Source of the DNA: CAYSPT01 sp964432985
GTDB lineage: Bacteria; Muiribacteriota; CAYSPT01
Direction: 5' to 3'
Assembly: GCA_964432985.1 (NCBI GenBank)
Contig: CAYSPT010000059.1
Location: 1 to 30,721, forward strand
Length of the DNA: 30,721 nt
The position numbers and the translations under genes are program-made. The notes beneath the pieces are model-generated. The model was not told the origin of the DNA. It did no database searches and was given only the letters and a program-made list of their open reading frames with translations. Numbering within the stretch: the stretch's first letter is position 1; each line of letters begins with the position of its first letter. Positions 24,165 through 30,721 of the stretch are shown in pieces.

Positions 24165-25889
24165 CTACTTCTTTTTCGCTTGCTTCAATTGCTTTTCTAT
24201 CTTGGCCCAGGTGTCTCTTAAAGGAACGGTGCGGTTGAACACCAGGTTCCCTTCCTGTGAGTCGGAATCCACGCAGAAATAGCCGTGTCTGAAGAACTGT
24301 ACCCTGTCTCCGGTAAGGGCACCAGCCAGGTTAGGCTCTACCTTGCACCCGGTCAGGGTGACCAGTGAATCGGGGTTCAGGTACTTCATGAAGTCTCCGT
24401 CAAAATCATCTTCTTCAGCCGGGATGGGTACCGTGAGCAGACGGTCATATAAACGGGTTTCGGCATCCAAAGCATGTGGTGCGGAGACCCAGTGAAGTGT
24501 TCCTTTGACCTTTCGGCCGTCGGGAGCCGAACCTCCCCTGGTTTCCGGGTCGTAAGTACAGTGTAATTCGATTATCTCTCCGGTATTTACATCCTTGACC
24601 ACTGAAGTGCAGGTAATAAGATAGGCGCGTTTCAGGCGTACCTCCCGTCCGGGTGCCAGCCTAAAAAACTTCCTGGGCGGGTCTTCCCGGAAATCTTCAC
24701 GCTCTATATACAGTTCCCGGGAGAACGGGAGTTTCCTGGTCCCCATGTTGGGATCTTCCGGGTTGTTGATGATCTCGAATTGTTCCACCTGGTCTTCGGG
24801 GTAATTGTCGATGACCACCTTAAGCGGATTGAGTACTGCCATTACCCGAGGAGCTTTCTTATTCAACTCTTCCCGCAGGCAATACTCCAGCAGCGCTATA
24901 TCGACGACACTCTTCTTCTTGGCCAGGCCGACTCGTTCCCAGAAAGCCCGTATGGATTCAGGTGTATATCCTCTGCGGCGGTACCCGGCCAGGGTGGGCA
25001 TGCGCGGGTCGTCCCACCCGGAGAGAACCTTCTCCTTTACCAGTTTGAGAAGGTAGCGCTTACTCGTGATGATATAGGTCAGGTTGCCTCTGGCAAATTC
25101 GATTTGCTGCGGATGGTAGATGCCCAGCGCTTCACAGAACCAATCGTACAGCGGACGATGGTCCTCGAACTCCAGCGTGCAGATAGAATGGGTGATGTGC
25201 TCGATGGAGTCGCTCTGTCCATGGGCCCAATCGTACATGGGATAGATACACCACTCGTTCCCGGTACGCGGATGTTCGGCGTGGAGGATACGATACATGA
25301 CCGGATCGCGCAGATTCAAATTAGGAGATGACATGTCGATCCGGGCGCGTAATGTTCTGGAACCATCTGGGAATTCACCATTCTTCATCCGTTTAAACAG
25401 GTCGAGATTCTCCTCCACCGGCCGGTCGCGCCAGGGGGAATTCTGTCCCGGCTCGGTCAGTGTTCCACGGTATTCTCGTATTTGCTCTGCAGTCAAGTCA
25501 CACACGAACGCCTTTCCCTGCTTGACCAGCTGGAGGGCCCACTCGTAAAGTTGACCGAAATAATCGGAAGCATAATATTCATGGCCGTCCCAATCAAAAC
25601 CGAGCCAGCGGATATCTTTTTTAATGGCATCGATATATTTCTGCTCCTCTTTGGTGGGGTTGGTGTCATCGAAGCGCAGGTGGGTCCGGGCTCCTTTTGG
25701 GGTAAAATCCGCGTAGTACTCGGCCAGTCCGAAATTGATGCAAAGAGATTTGGCGTGCCCGATATGCAGGTACCCGTTCGGTTCCGGGGGAAACCGGGTG
25801 ATAATGGTGTCATGCTTGCCGGAAGCGAGATCTTCTTCGATTATTTGACGAATGAAATCGGTGGTTGAACTGGTTTCATGGTTGCTCAT
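24165..25889 (-). CDS. glnS: Glutaminyl-tRNA synthetase (GlnRS)
   Basis: Class I synthetase that charges tRNA-Gln directly. 574 residues from the preferred start. The HIGH motif is HIGH at 42-45 (FPPEPNGYLHIGHAKS) and the KMSKS-type motif is TSKR at about 275-278, followed by SGWDDPRMPTLAGYRRRGY as in E. coli GlnRS. The C-terminal anticodon-binding barrels are complete. ATG 25889 (MSNHETSS) has GGAGGG 9 nt upstream; an earlier ATG at 25913 would place that Shine-Dalgarno inside the coding region. Divergent from folD. Its presence means the Glu-tRNA-Gln amidotransferase route is not needed for tRNA-Gln, which fits a specific GluRS. Confidence 0.97.
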   Translation of the reverse strand: MSNHETSSTTDFIRQIIEEDLASGKHDTIITRFPPEPNGYLHIGHAKSLCINFGLAEYYADFTPKGARTHLRFDDTNPTKEEQKYIDAIKKDIRWLGFDWDGHEYYASDYFGQLYEWALQLVKQGKAFVCDLTAEQIREYRGTLTEPGQNSPWRDRPVEENLDLFKRMKNGEFPDGSRTLRARIDMSSPNLNLRDPVMYRILHAEHPRTGNEWCIYPMYDWAHGQSDSIEHITHSICTLEFEDHRPLYDWFCEALGIYHPQQIEFARGNLTYIITSKRYLLKLVKEKVLSGWDDPRMPTLAGYRRRGYTPESIRAFWERVGLAKKKSVVDIALLEYCLREELNKKAPRVMAVLNPLKVVIDNYPEDQVEQFEIINNPEDPNMGTRKLPFSRELYIEREDFREDPPRKFFRLAPGREVRLKRAYLITCTSVVKDVNTGEIIELHCTYDPETRGGSAPDGRKVKGTLHWVSAPHALDAETRLYDRLLTVPIPAEEDDFDGDFMKYLNPDSLVTLTGCKVEPNLAGALTGDRVQFFRHGYFCVDSDSQEGNLVFNRTVPLRDTWAKIEKQLKQAKKK

Positions 25890-25929
25890 ACTGATAATCC
25901 CTCCAGGATGCAAGCGTTGTTGTCATGGT

Positions 25930-25938
25930 ATTCTAGCA
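25930..25938 (-). promoter_or_regulatory. Possible glnS promoter (extended -10)
   Basis: The minus strand reads TGCTAGAAT, an extended -10, about 40 nt before the preferred glnS start. The -35 region is mostly a C-run and is weak. Confidence 0.45.
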
Positions 25939-25978
25939 CACTCCTGGGGGGGCGTACACTGAACCAACCGGTTTGTAG

Positions 25979-26007
25979 TTGTGAAACGCCTCTTCGGGAT
26001 GTTATAA
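25979..26007 (+). promoter_or_regulatory. folD promoter
   Basis: TTGTGA (25979-25984) and TTATAA (26002-26007) are 17 nt apart, 33 nt before the folD ATG, which has GGGAGGG as its ribosome site. Confidence 0.65.
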
Positions 26008-26040
26008 AGGAGAAACCTCAAAAACAGGGAGGGCCTTGAA

Positions 26041-26931
26041 ATGACAGCGGAAATTATCAGCGGTAAAAAGGTTTCACGTGAAATGAAGCAGCAGATGAAG
26101 GAGGAAGTAGCTGGTTTAAAGGATAAACATGGGTTGGTGCCGGGTTTGGCAGTTGTCCTGGTAGGAGACGATCCGGCTTCGGTTTCGTATGTCAAAGGCA
26201 AACGAAGAGCCTGTCAAAAAGTCGGGATCGATTCGAAGGTGTATCAATTCGAATCAGACATGTCCCAGGAAAACCTGCTCTCGATCATACAGGACCTCAA
26301 CGACGATGCTTCGGTCAACGGAATCCTGGTGCAGCTTCCCCTGCCGTCCCATATCTCGGAGAACACTGTTTTGACCTCCATCAGTCCTGAAAAGGACGTC
26401 GACGGTTTGCATCCGGTAAACCTGGGCCGGATGCTTCGCGGTGAAGACAGTTTTCTTCCCTGTACCCCTCATGGGATTCAACAGCTTCTTACCCGCAGCG
26501 GTGTTGCCGTGGAAGGAAAACATGTAGTTATCGTCGGCCGCAGTACCCTGGTTGGCAAGCCGCTGGCGGCTATACTGCTTCGCAAAGGGAGAGGAGCCAA
26601 CGCTACCGTCACTTTATGCCATACCGGGACCGGCGATCTGGCCTCGTTTACACGTCAGGCGGATATCCTGGTAGTCGCCGCCGGCCGGCCGGGGACTGTC
26701 ACCGGAGACATGGTGACAAAGGGTGTGGTAGTGGTTGATGTGGGCGTCAACCGGGTGGATGATCCGTCGTCAAAAAAAGGATACCGCCTGGTTGGCGATG
26801 TGGATTTCGAATCAGTAGCGGAAAAAGCAGACGCTATCACCCCGGTCCCCGGAGGAGTGGGGCCGATGACCATTACCATGCTGCTGCACAATACCATCTG
26901 GTCGGCCAGGAAGACGCATGGTTTGACGTAG
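26041..26931 (+). CDS. folD: Methylenetetrahydrofolate dehydrogenase/cyclohydrolase
   Basis: Bifunctional cytoplasmic enzyme that interconverts 5,10-methylene-, methenyl- and 10-formyl-tetrahydrofolate using NADP. 296 residues, normal length. The catalytic Lys54 lies in SYVKGKRRAC, Gln98 in GILVQLPLP and Asp121 in DVDGLHP, matching the E. coli active site. The dinucleotide site GRSTLVGKP and the C-terminal PVPGGVGPMT signature are intact. Divergent from glnS and convergent with the ABC transporter genes; apparently monocistronic. Confidence 0.97.
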   Translation: MTAEIISGKKVSREMKQQMKEEVAGLKDKHGLVPGLAVVLVGDDPASVSYVKGKRRACQKVGIDSKVYQFESDMSQENLLSIIQDLNDDASVNGILVQLPLPSHISENTVLTSISPEKDVDGLHPVNLGRMLRGEDSFLPCTPHGIQQLLTRSGVAVEGKHVVIVGRSTLVGKPLAAILLRKGRGANATVTLCHTGTGDLASFTRQADILVVAAGRPGTVTGDMVTKGVVVVDVGVNRVDDPSSKKGYRLVGDVDFESVAEKADAITPVPGGVGPMTITMLLHNTIWSARKTHGLT

Positions 26932-26948
26932 TCATTCGGCAATCGGGT

Positions 26949-26993
26949 GAAAAGCGCAGCACGTGGAGTTGTCAACGAAACCTGCAGCTTTTC
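26949..26993. terminator. Weak inverted repeat between convergent folD and ABC genes
   Basis: GAAAAGC (26949-26955) and GCTTTTC (26987-26993) are complementary across a 31-nt loop. The stem is only 7 bp with no strong T-run, so it is a tentative bidirectional terminator. Confidence 0.25.
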
Positions 26994-26996
26994 TGA

Positions 26997-28070
26997 TTAA
27001 AACAGATGAATGTTCTCCGGCGCCAGGTGAACTCGAACTTCCAGGCCCGGTATAAGGTTCATGTCCTTGACTTCGCGTGGTGAAAGGCGGGCGGCACAAC
27101 GCAGGCCAATATCCACCCGGACCTTCTTGTAGGCGCCATACTCTTCCACTGTGAGGATTCTTCCCGCAAATGTGTTCGTGTCATTCGGCTGTTCTTGTCT
27201 GTCGGACGGAATTATTTCTATATCTTCGGCACATATCAGAGCGAAATCCTTGTCATCTCGGTGTCCGGCCACAGTCAGCGTCAGGGAGGATGACGAATCA
27301 GCATCGGTCAGGGAATCGCAAGCGTGGATTACGGTCTGGTCATGCCCGGTGATTCTGTAGATGTTTTCATGCCCGAGAAACCGTGCCACCTCAATATTGG
27401 GAGGGGTCCTGAACAATGTCTCGGTGGAACCGATGGCGCACAACCGCCCGCTGATCATGACGGCGATCCGGTCCGCCATCCGTGCAGCTTCGCCAAAATC
27501 GTGGCATACGTGGATGGCCGGACATTCGAGACCGCTCTGAAGGCTGCGGATTTTCCCTTCCAGGTCCTCCCGCTTCATGGGGTCGGTGGCGCCCAGCGGT
27601 TCATCCATGAGCAGAAGGGCGGGTTCGTTGACGACGGCTCTGGCCAGGCATACCATCTGCTTTTCACCCCCGCTGAGACTTTGGACCGTCCGGTCGGTGA
27701 GATGTATAATTTCGAGATACTCGACTATTTCGCGGACTCGCTGGTCGATTTCGTCCCGGTCCAGACCACCGCAGCTCAGACCGAATGCGATGTTCTCCCT
27801 GACGTTCATGTGGGGGAACAGCAGGTGGTCCTGGTGAACGAGAGAAATAGAACGGCTTTCCGGTGGAAAACCGGTTATATCCGTATCGTTCAACTGAATT
27901 GTTCCCTGGTCGGGTGAGCGGAATCCGGTCAGGGTTTCCAGAAAGATGGTTTTCCCGGAACCGGTGGGACCCAGAAGCACCAGGTATTCACCGTCTTGTA
28001 TCTCCAGCTGCGGACACGTCACGATAAACGTGCCGGCGGCAGTTTTCAAATTCTCGATGATAAGACTCAC
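26997..28070 (-). CDS. ABC transporter ATP-binding protein, molybdate/tungstate type
   Basis: Cytoplasmic ATPase of an import system. 357 residues with Walker A GPTGSGKT at 34-41, Q-loop Gln80 (HQDHLLFPH), signature LSGGE at 132-136, Walker B LLLMDEP ending at Glu157, and H-loop His190. The D-loop reads GATD instead of the common SALD. Residues about 290-357 form a TOBE-like regulatory domain (ILTVEEYGAYKKVRV...LAPENIHLF). GTG 28070 overlaps the permease stop as GTGA, so translation is coupled. The domain plan fits ModC/WtpC; sulfate or another oxyanion cannot be excluded from sequence alone. Confidence 0.9.
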   Translation of the reverse strand: MSLIIENLKTAAGTFIVTCPQLEIQDGEYLVLLGPTGSGKTIFLETLTGFRSPDQGTIQLNDTDITGFPPESRSISLVHQDHLLFPHMNVRENIAFGLSCGGLDRDEIDQRVREIVEYLEIIHLTDRTVQSLSGGEKQMVCLARAVVNEPALLLMDEPLGATDPMKREDLEGKIRSLQSGLECPAIHVCHDFGEAARMADRIAVMISGRLCAIGSTETLFRTPPNIEVARFLGHENIYRITGHDQTVIHACDSLTDADSSSSLTLTVAGHRDDKDFALICAEDIEIIPSDRQEQPNDTNTFAGRILTVEEYGAYKKVRVDIGLRCAARLSPREVKDMNLIPGLEVRVHLAPENIHLF

Positions 28071-28672
28071 TTCATGGTTCTCCTCAAGATCATCTGTCGC
28101 AGTAAAAAGAGGACCAGGCTTACCAGGACCAGTAGCAGCGCCGGTGGAAGTGCGCTTTGCAGGCCCAGGGTTTTAAATCGCTCGAACACCAGAACGGGAA
28201 TGGTCGGAGGGGAATAGGCGATGATCATGACGGTTCCGAAAATTCCCACGCTTCGGCCGAACATCAGGATACTGCCGTTGACGATCGACCGCATATTGAG
28301 AGGAAGGGATATGCAAAGAAATACCTTTCGCGGCGTGGCTCCCAGGCTTCTGGCCATCAATTCCAGACGCTGCGTCTCACCCATGAATCCGGCGATTGTT
28401 GTTTTGACGATAAAGGGAACACCGACAAAGTACATACCCAGGACTATACCGGCCGGGTTTTCATGGAGGCGGATACCAAGCCAGGTGAGCGCTTGTCCGG
28501 GCAGGGAACTTCCCGTCATGAAAAAATAAAGCGCTACACCGGCAACCACCGGTGGTATGACGATGGGCACCTCGATGAGCGGTTCAAGCAGACGGCGCCA
28601 CGCGGGACGGGTCTTGGCCAGAGTGAATGAGAGAGGGAGTCCGGTAAGCAGGCCGAGGGCGGTGGCGATAAT
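28067..28672 (-). CDS. ABC transporter permease (oxyanion type), 5' end lost in gap
   Basis: Inner-membrane permease partner of the ATPase. 202 codons are readable from the gap: LGLLTGLPLSFTLAKTRPAW, then IEVPIVIPPVVAGVALYFF, several membrane helices, and the EAA-type coupling loop ELMARSLGATPRKVFLCISL that docks to the ATPase. The open frame runs into the N-run at 28673, so internal GTG codons such as 28570 are not the start. Beyond the gap, 28815-28773 could encode the first 14 residues (VSFSVVTELINAVK), but no ribosome site is seen and the stretch contains an inverted repeat. The family is usually about 230-260 residues. No substrate-binding protein gene is adjacent. Confidence 0.88.
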   Translation of the reverse strand: MIATALGLLTGLPLSFTLAKTRPAWRRLLEPLIEVPIVIPPVVAGVALYFFMTGSSLPGQALTWLGIRLHENPAGIVLGMYFVGVPFIVKTTIAGFMGETQRLELMARSLGATPRKVFLCISLPLNMRSIVNGSILMFGRSVGIFGTVMIIAYSPPTIPVLVFERFKTLGLQSALPPALLLVLVSLVLFLLRQMILRRTMK

Positions 28673-28772
28673 NNNNNNNNNNNNNNNNNNNNNNNNNNNN
28701 NNNNNNNNNNNNNNNNNNNNNNNNNNNNNNNNNNNNNNNNNNNNNNNNNNNNNNNNNNNNNNNNNNNNNNNN
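28673..28772. other. Assembly gap (100 N)
   Basis: Exactly 100 N, a placeholder of unknown true length. It hides the permease N-terminus and perhaps part of the divergent control region. Confidence 0.99.
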
Positions 28773-28790
28773 ATTTCACTGCGTTGATCA

Positions 28791-28810
28791 ATTCAGTCAC
28801 CACACTGAAT
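28791..28810. promoter_or_regulatory. Inverted repeat between permease and moxR, possible operator
   Basis: ATTCAGTCACCACACTGAAT is a perfect 7-bp inverted repeat around a 6-nt spacer, placed between divergent genes. It could bind a dimeric regulator. It overlaps the possible permease N-terminus, so one of the two readings is wrong. Confidence 0.4.
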
Positions 28811-28857
28811 GACACTTGAGAACATTAAAGGATAACCGAGAGGGGGTCGGCCTCAAA

Positions 28858-29847
28858 GTGCAGACCGACGTGAAACAGATTGCTAAACGGGTTGAAGAAG
28901 AGAGTCACGTGCTGTTCGACTTGAAGAAGGAAGTTGAAAAGGTGATTGTTGGGCAGCAATACCTGGTTGACAGGTTGCTCCTGGGGCTGCTGTGCAATGG
29001 CCACGTGCTGGTAGAAGGTGTTCCAGGGCTGGCGAAGACGTTGACGGTCACGACACTGAGCAGGTGTATTGATGCATCGTTCCACCGGATACAATTTACC
29101 CCGGATCTGCTTCCGGCAGACCTTATTGGGACGCTGATCTACAACCCGAGGACCGGGGATTTCAGCACCCGTAAGGGCCCGATCTTTGCCAACGTGATTC
29201 TGGCCGACGAAGTCAACCGGGCTCCGGCCAAGGTTCAGAGTGCTCTGCTGGAATCCATGCAGGAGCGTCAGGTGACCATCGGGAACGAAACACATTCGCT
29301 TCAGGAGCCTTTTATCGTTTTGGCTACACAAAATCCCATCGAGCAGGAAGGGACCTACCCACTGCCCGAAGCTCAGGTGGATCGTTTCATGCTCAAGCTC
29401 GAGGTGGGGTATCCCACCAAAGAGGAAGAGCGCCGGATCGTCGATCGAATGGCAAAAACGGAACCGTCCATCGAGGTACGCCCGGTCATGTCGCCGGAAG
29501 ATATCCTGCGGCTGCGGAGCCTGGCTGACGAAATATATATCGATGATCGTCTGATCGACTATATCGTTGAAATCATCTCGGCTACCCGTAATCCCGGTGA
29601 GTACGGGCTTGCCATCGGTGAATACATACGTTACGGCGCTTCACCGCGCGCCACGATTTATCTCACCATGGCGGCCAGGGCCCACGCGTTTCTGGCCGGG
29701 CGGGGGTATGTCACTCCACAAGATATTAAATCGGTCGGGCTTGACGTGCTACGGCACCGGGTCATATTAAGCTACGAGGCAGAAGCGGAAGAGCGGACTT
29801 CCGAGGATATTATTCAAAAGATCTTCGATCATATCGAGGTTCCGTGA
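28858..29847 (+). CDS. moxR: MoxR-family AAA+ ATPase
   Basis: AAA+ chaperone-like ATPase that usually acts with VWA-domain partners. Walker A is GVPGLAKT, Walker B VILADEVNRAPAKVQSALLESMQE, sensor 1 LATQNPIEQEGTYPLPEAQVDRF, and the C-terminal lid contains YIRYGASPRATIYL. All are typical of the MRP/MoxR subgroup. I prefer GTG 28858, with GAGGGGG about 11 nt upstream, giving 330 residues; TTG 28816 is the longer alternative and would butt against the divergent permease. The DUF58 gene follows 17 nt after the stop, the standard moxR-DUF58 pairing. Confidence 0.95.
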   Translation: MQTDVKQIAKRVEEESHVLFDLKKEVEKVIVGQQYLVDRLLLGLLCNGHVLVEGVPGLAKTLTVTTLSRCIDASFHRIQFTPDLLPADLIGTLIYNPRTGDFSTRKGPIFANVILADEVNRAPAKVQSALLESMQERQVTIGNETHSLQEPFIVLATQNPIEQEGTYPLPEAQVDRFMLKLEVGYPTKEEERRIVDRMAKTEPSIEVRPVMSPEDILRLRSLADEIYIDDRLIDYIVEIISATRNPGEYGLAIGEYIRYGASPRATIYLTMAARAHAFLAGRGYVTPQDIKSVGLDVLRHRVILSYEAEAEERTSEDIIQKIFDHIEVP

Positions 29848-29864
29848 TCGGAGGCTAGCTAGCA

Positions 29865-30721
29865 GTGATACCGCGAGAACTGGTTCGAAAAATACGGCGT
29901 ATCCAGATCTACACAAACCGGGCGGTGAACGATGTCCTGGCCGGCTCCTACCACAGTGTCTTCAAGGGCCGTGGTATGGAGTTTGAGGAGGTACGGGAGT
30001 ACCAACCCGGAGATGACATAAGAACGATAGACTGGAATGTCACTGCCCGCTCGGGAAAACCACATATTAAGCGGTACCGGGAAGAGCGGGAACTGACGGT
30101 AATGATCATGGTGGATGCCAGTGCTTCCGGACGGTTTGGTACCGCCGACCAGCTCAAAAGCGAGGTGGCAGCCGAGCTGAGTGCGCTGCTGGCTTTTTCG
30201 GCCATAAAAAACAACGACAAGGTCGGCCTGATCATGTTTACCGACCGGGTTGAAAAGTTTGTCCCACCTGGCAAAGGAACGGAGCACGTGCTCAGAGTCA
30301 TCAGGGACTTGCTATCCTTCCGGCCGAGAGGCAAGAGCACCAGTATTGAGGAAGCTATCTCGTTTCTGGGACGAGTAACCACCAAGCGCAGCGTTGTTTT
30401 TCTGGTCTCTGACTTTCTCGAATCGGGGTATGAACAGTCCCTCAAGGTCATCAATCGCCGTCATGACGTCATCGCGGTTACTATCATGGACCCGGTGGAA
30501 ACCGAGGTTCCCGATCTGGGTCTCATTCTCATCGAGGATGCTGAAACCGGCGAGTCACGGTTGGTCGATACCGGCTCGAGTTCTTTTCGCACCGGGTATA
30601 AAGCAAGGGCGCTTCAGCGCCGGCACGAACTGGACAGGCTGTTTCGGTCCGCCGCTGTTGATCAGATTGAAATCGTAACGGACCGATCGTTTGTGCATCC
30701 GCTGGTCCGGTTTTTCAAGAA
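29865..30721 (+). CDS. DUF58 / VWA-like protein (3' end outside window)
   Basis: 285 codons are open to the window edge. The DUF58 core is clear: GRGMEFEEVREYQPGDDIRT, IDWNVTARSGKPHIKRYREE, and then a VWA-like domain starting VMIMVDASASGRFG, with an intact MIDAS DxSxS. GTG 29865 has GGAGG 10 nt upstream. In this family the protein is the usual substrate or partner of the adjacent MoxR ATPase; suggested roles include assembly or maturation of envelope complexes. The C-terminus is cut off by the window, not by a stop. Confidence 0.94.
   Translation, partial: MIPRELVRKIRRIQIYTNRAVNDVLAGSYHSVFKGRGMEFEEVREYQPGDDIRTIDWNVTARSGKPHIKRYREERELTVMIMVDASASGRFGTADQLKSEVAAELSALLAFSAIKNNDKVGLIMFTDRVEKFVPPGKGTEHVLRVIRDLLSFRPRGKSTSIEEAISFLGRVTTKRSVVFLVSDFLESGYEQSLKVINRRHDVIAVTIMDPVETEVPDLGLILIEDAETGESRLVDTGSSSFRTGYKARALQRRHELDRLFRSAAVDQIEIVTDRSFVHPLVRFFK

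Noticed and set aside
28534..28815. Minus-strand frame joining both sides of the second gap
   Set aside because: Its right-hand part is in a different frame from the permease, and the join depends on an arbitrary 100-N spacer.

Overview
The window comes from a diderm (outer-membrane) bacterium. The evidence is an Omp85/BamA protein with POTRA domains and a C-terminal Phe, plus several exported TPR proteins of the kind seen in outer-membrane lineages. It also carries a dedicated glutaminyl-tRNA synthetase alongside a glutamyl-tRNA synthetase. I cannot name the phylum; the mix (short BamA, REC-DUF2225 fusion, GAF/PP2C/HATPase regulator, long TPR proteins) would fit a deep diderm or candidate lineage. 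Two runs of exactly 100 N (18692-18791 and 28673-28772) show this is a scaffolded draft assembly.

Layout. 1-1253: 3' part of lysS, whose tail is repeated twice more downstream of the stop. 1396-2850 (minus): gltX. 3132-3336 (minus): tRNA-Glu(CTC) and tRNA-Gln(CTG) behind a strong promoter; the tRNA-Glu lies inside a long inverted repeat. 3438-6359 (minus): a site-2-protease-like metalloprotease with CBS domains behind a BamA-type gene. 6360-6865: intergenic, with dispersed repeat copies and a good promoter. 6866-23761 (plus): ten closely spaced genes that look like one transcription unit. In order they are a giant exported TPR protein, a receiver-like/DUF2225 fusion, a dCache sensor without an output domain, queA, a zinc-ribbon polytopic membrane protein, two exported TPR proteins, a lone receiver, a GAF/PP2C phosphatase/HATPase regulator, and rsfS. 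23762-24164: intergenic, with a 169-bp imperfect palindrome and another repeat copy. 24165-25889 (minus): glnS, divergent from folD (26041-26931). 26997-28672 (minus): a molybdate/tungstate-type ABC ATPase and a gap-truncated permease. 28858-30721 (plus): moxR and a DUF58 gene cut by the window end.

How the genes may work together. The first 3.4 kb is aminoacylation (LysRS, GluRS and two tRNAs charged with Glu and Gln), and glnS lies further on. The 17-kb plus-strand block is the most interesting part. It combines an extracytoplasmic sensor, periplasmic or outer-membrane-side TPR scaffolds, two receiver domains and a partner-switching phosphatase/kinase, with two housekeeping genes (queA, rsfS) threaded through. 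It reads as an undescribed envelope-linked signalling locus, but its output (a STAS anti-anti-sigma factor or sigma factor) is not in the window.

Small tandem duplications (12, 15, 18, 18 and 62 bp) recur across the window. Several ORFs need start revision, because the longest ORF begins upstream of, or inside, the Shine-Dalgarno sequence.
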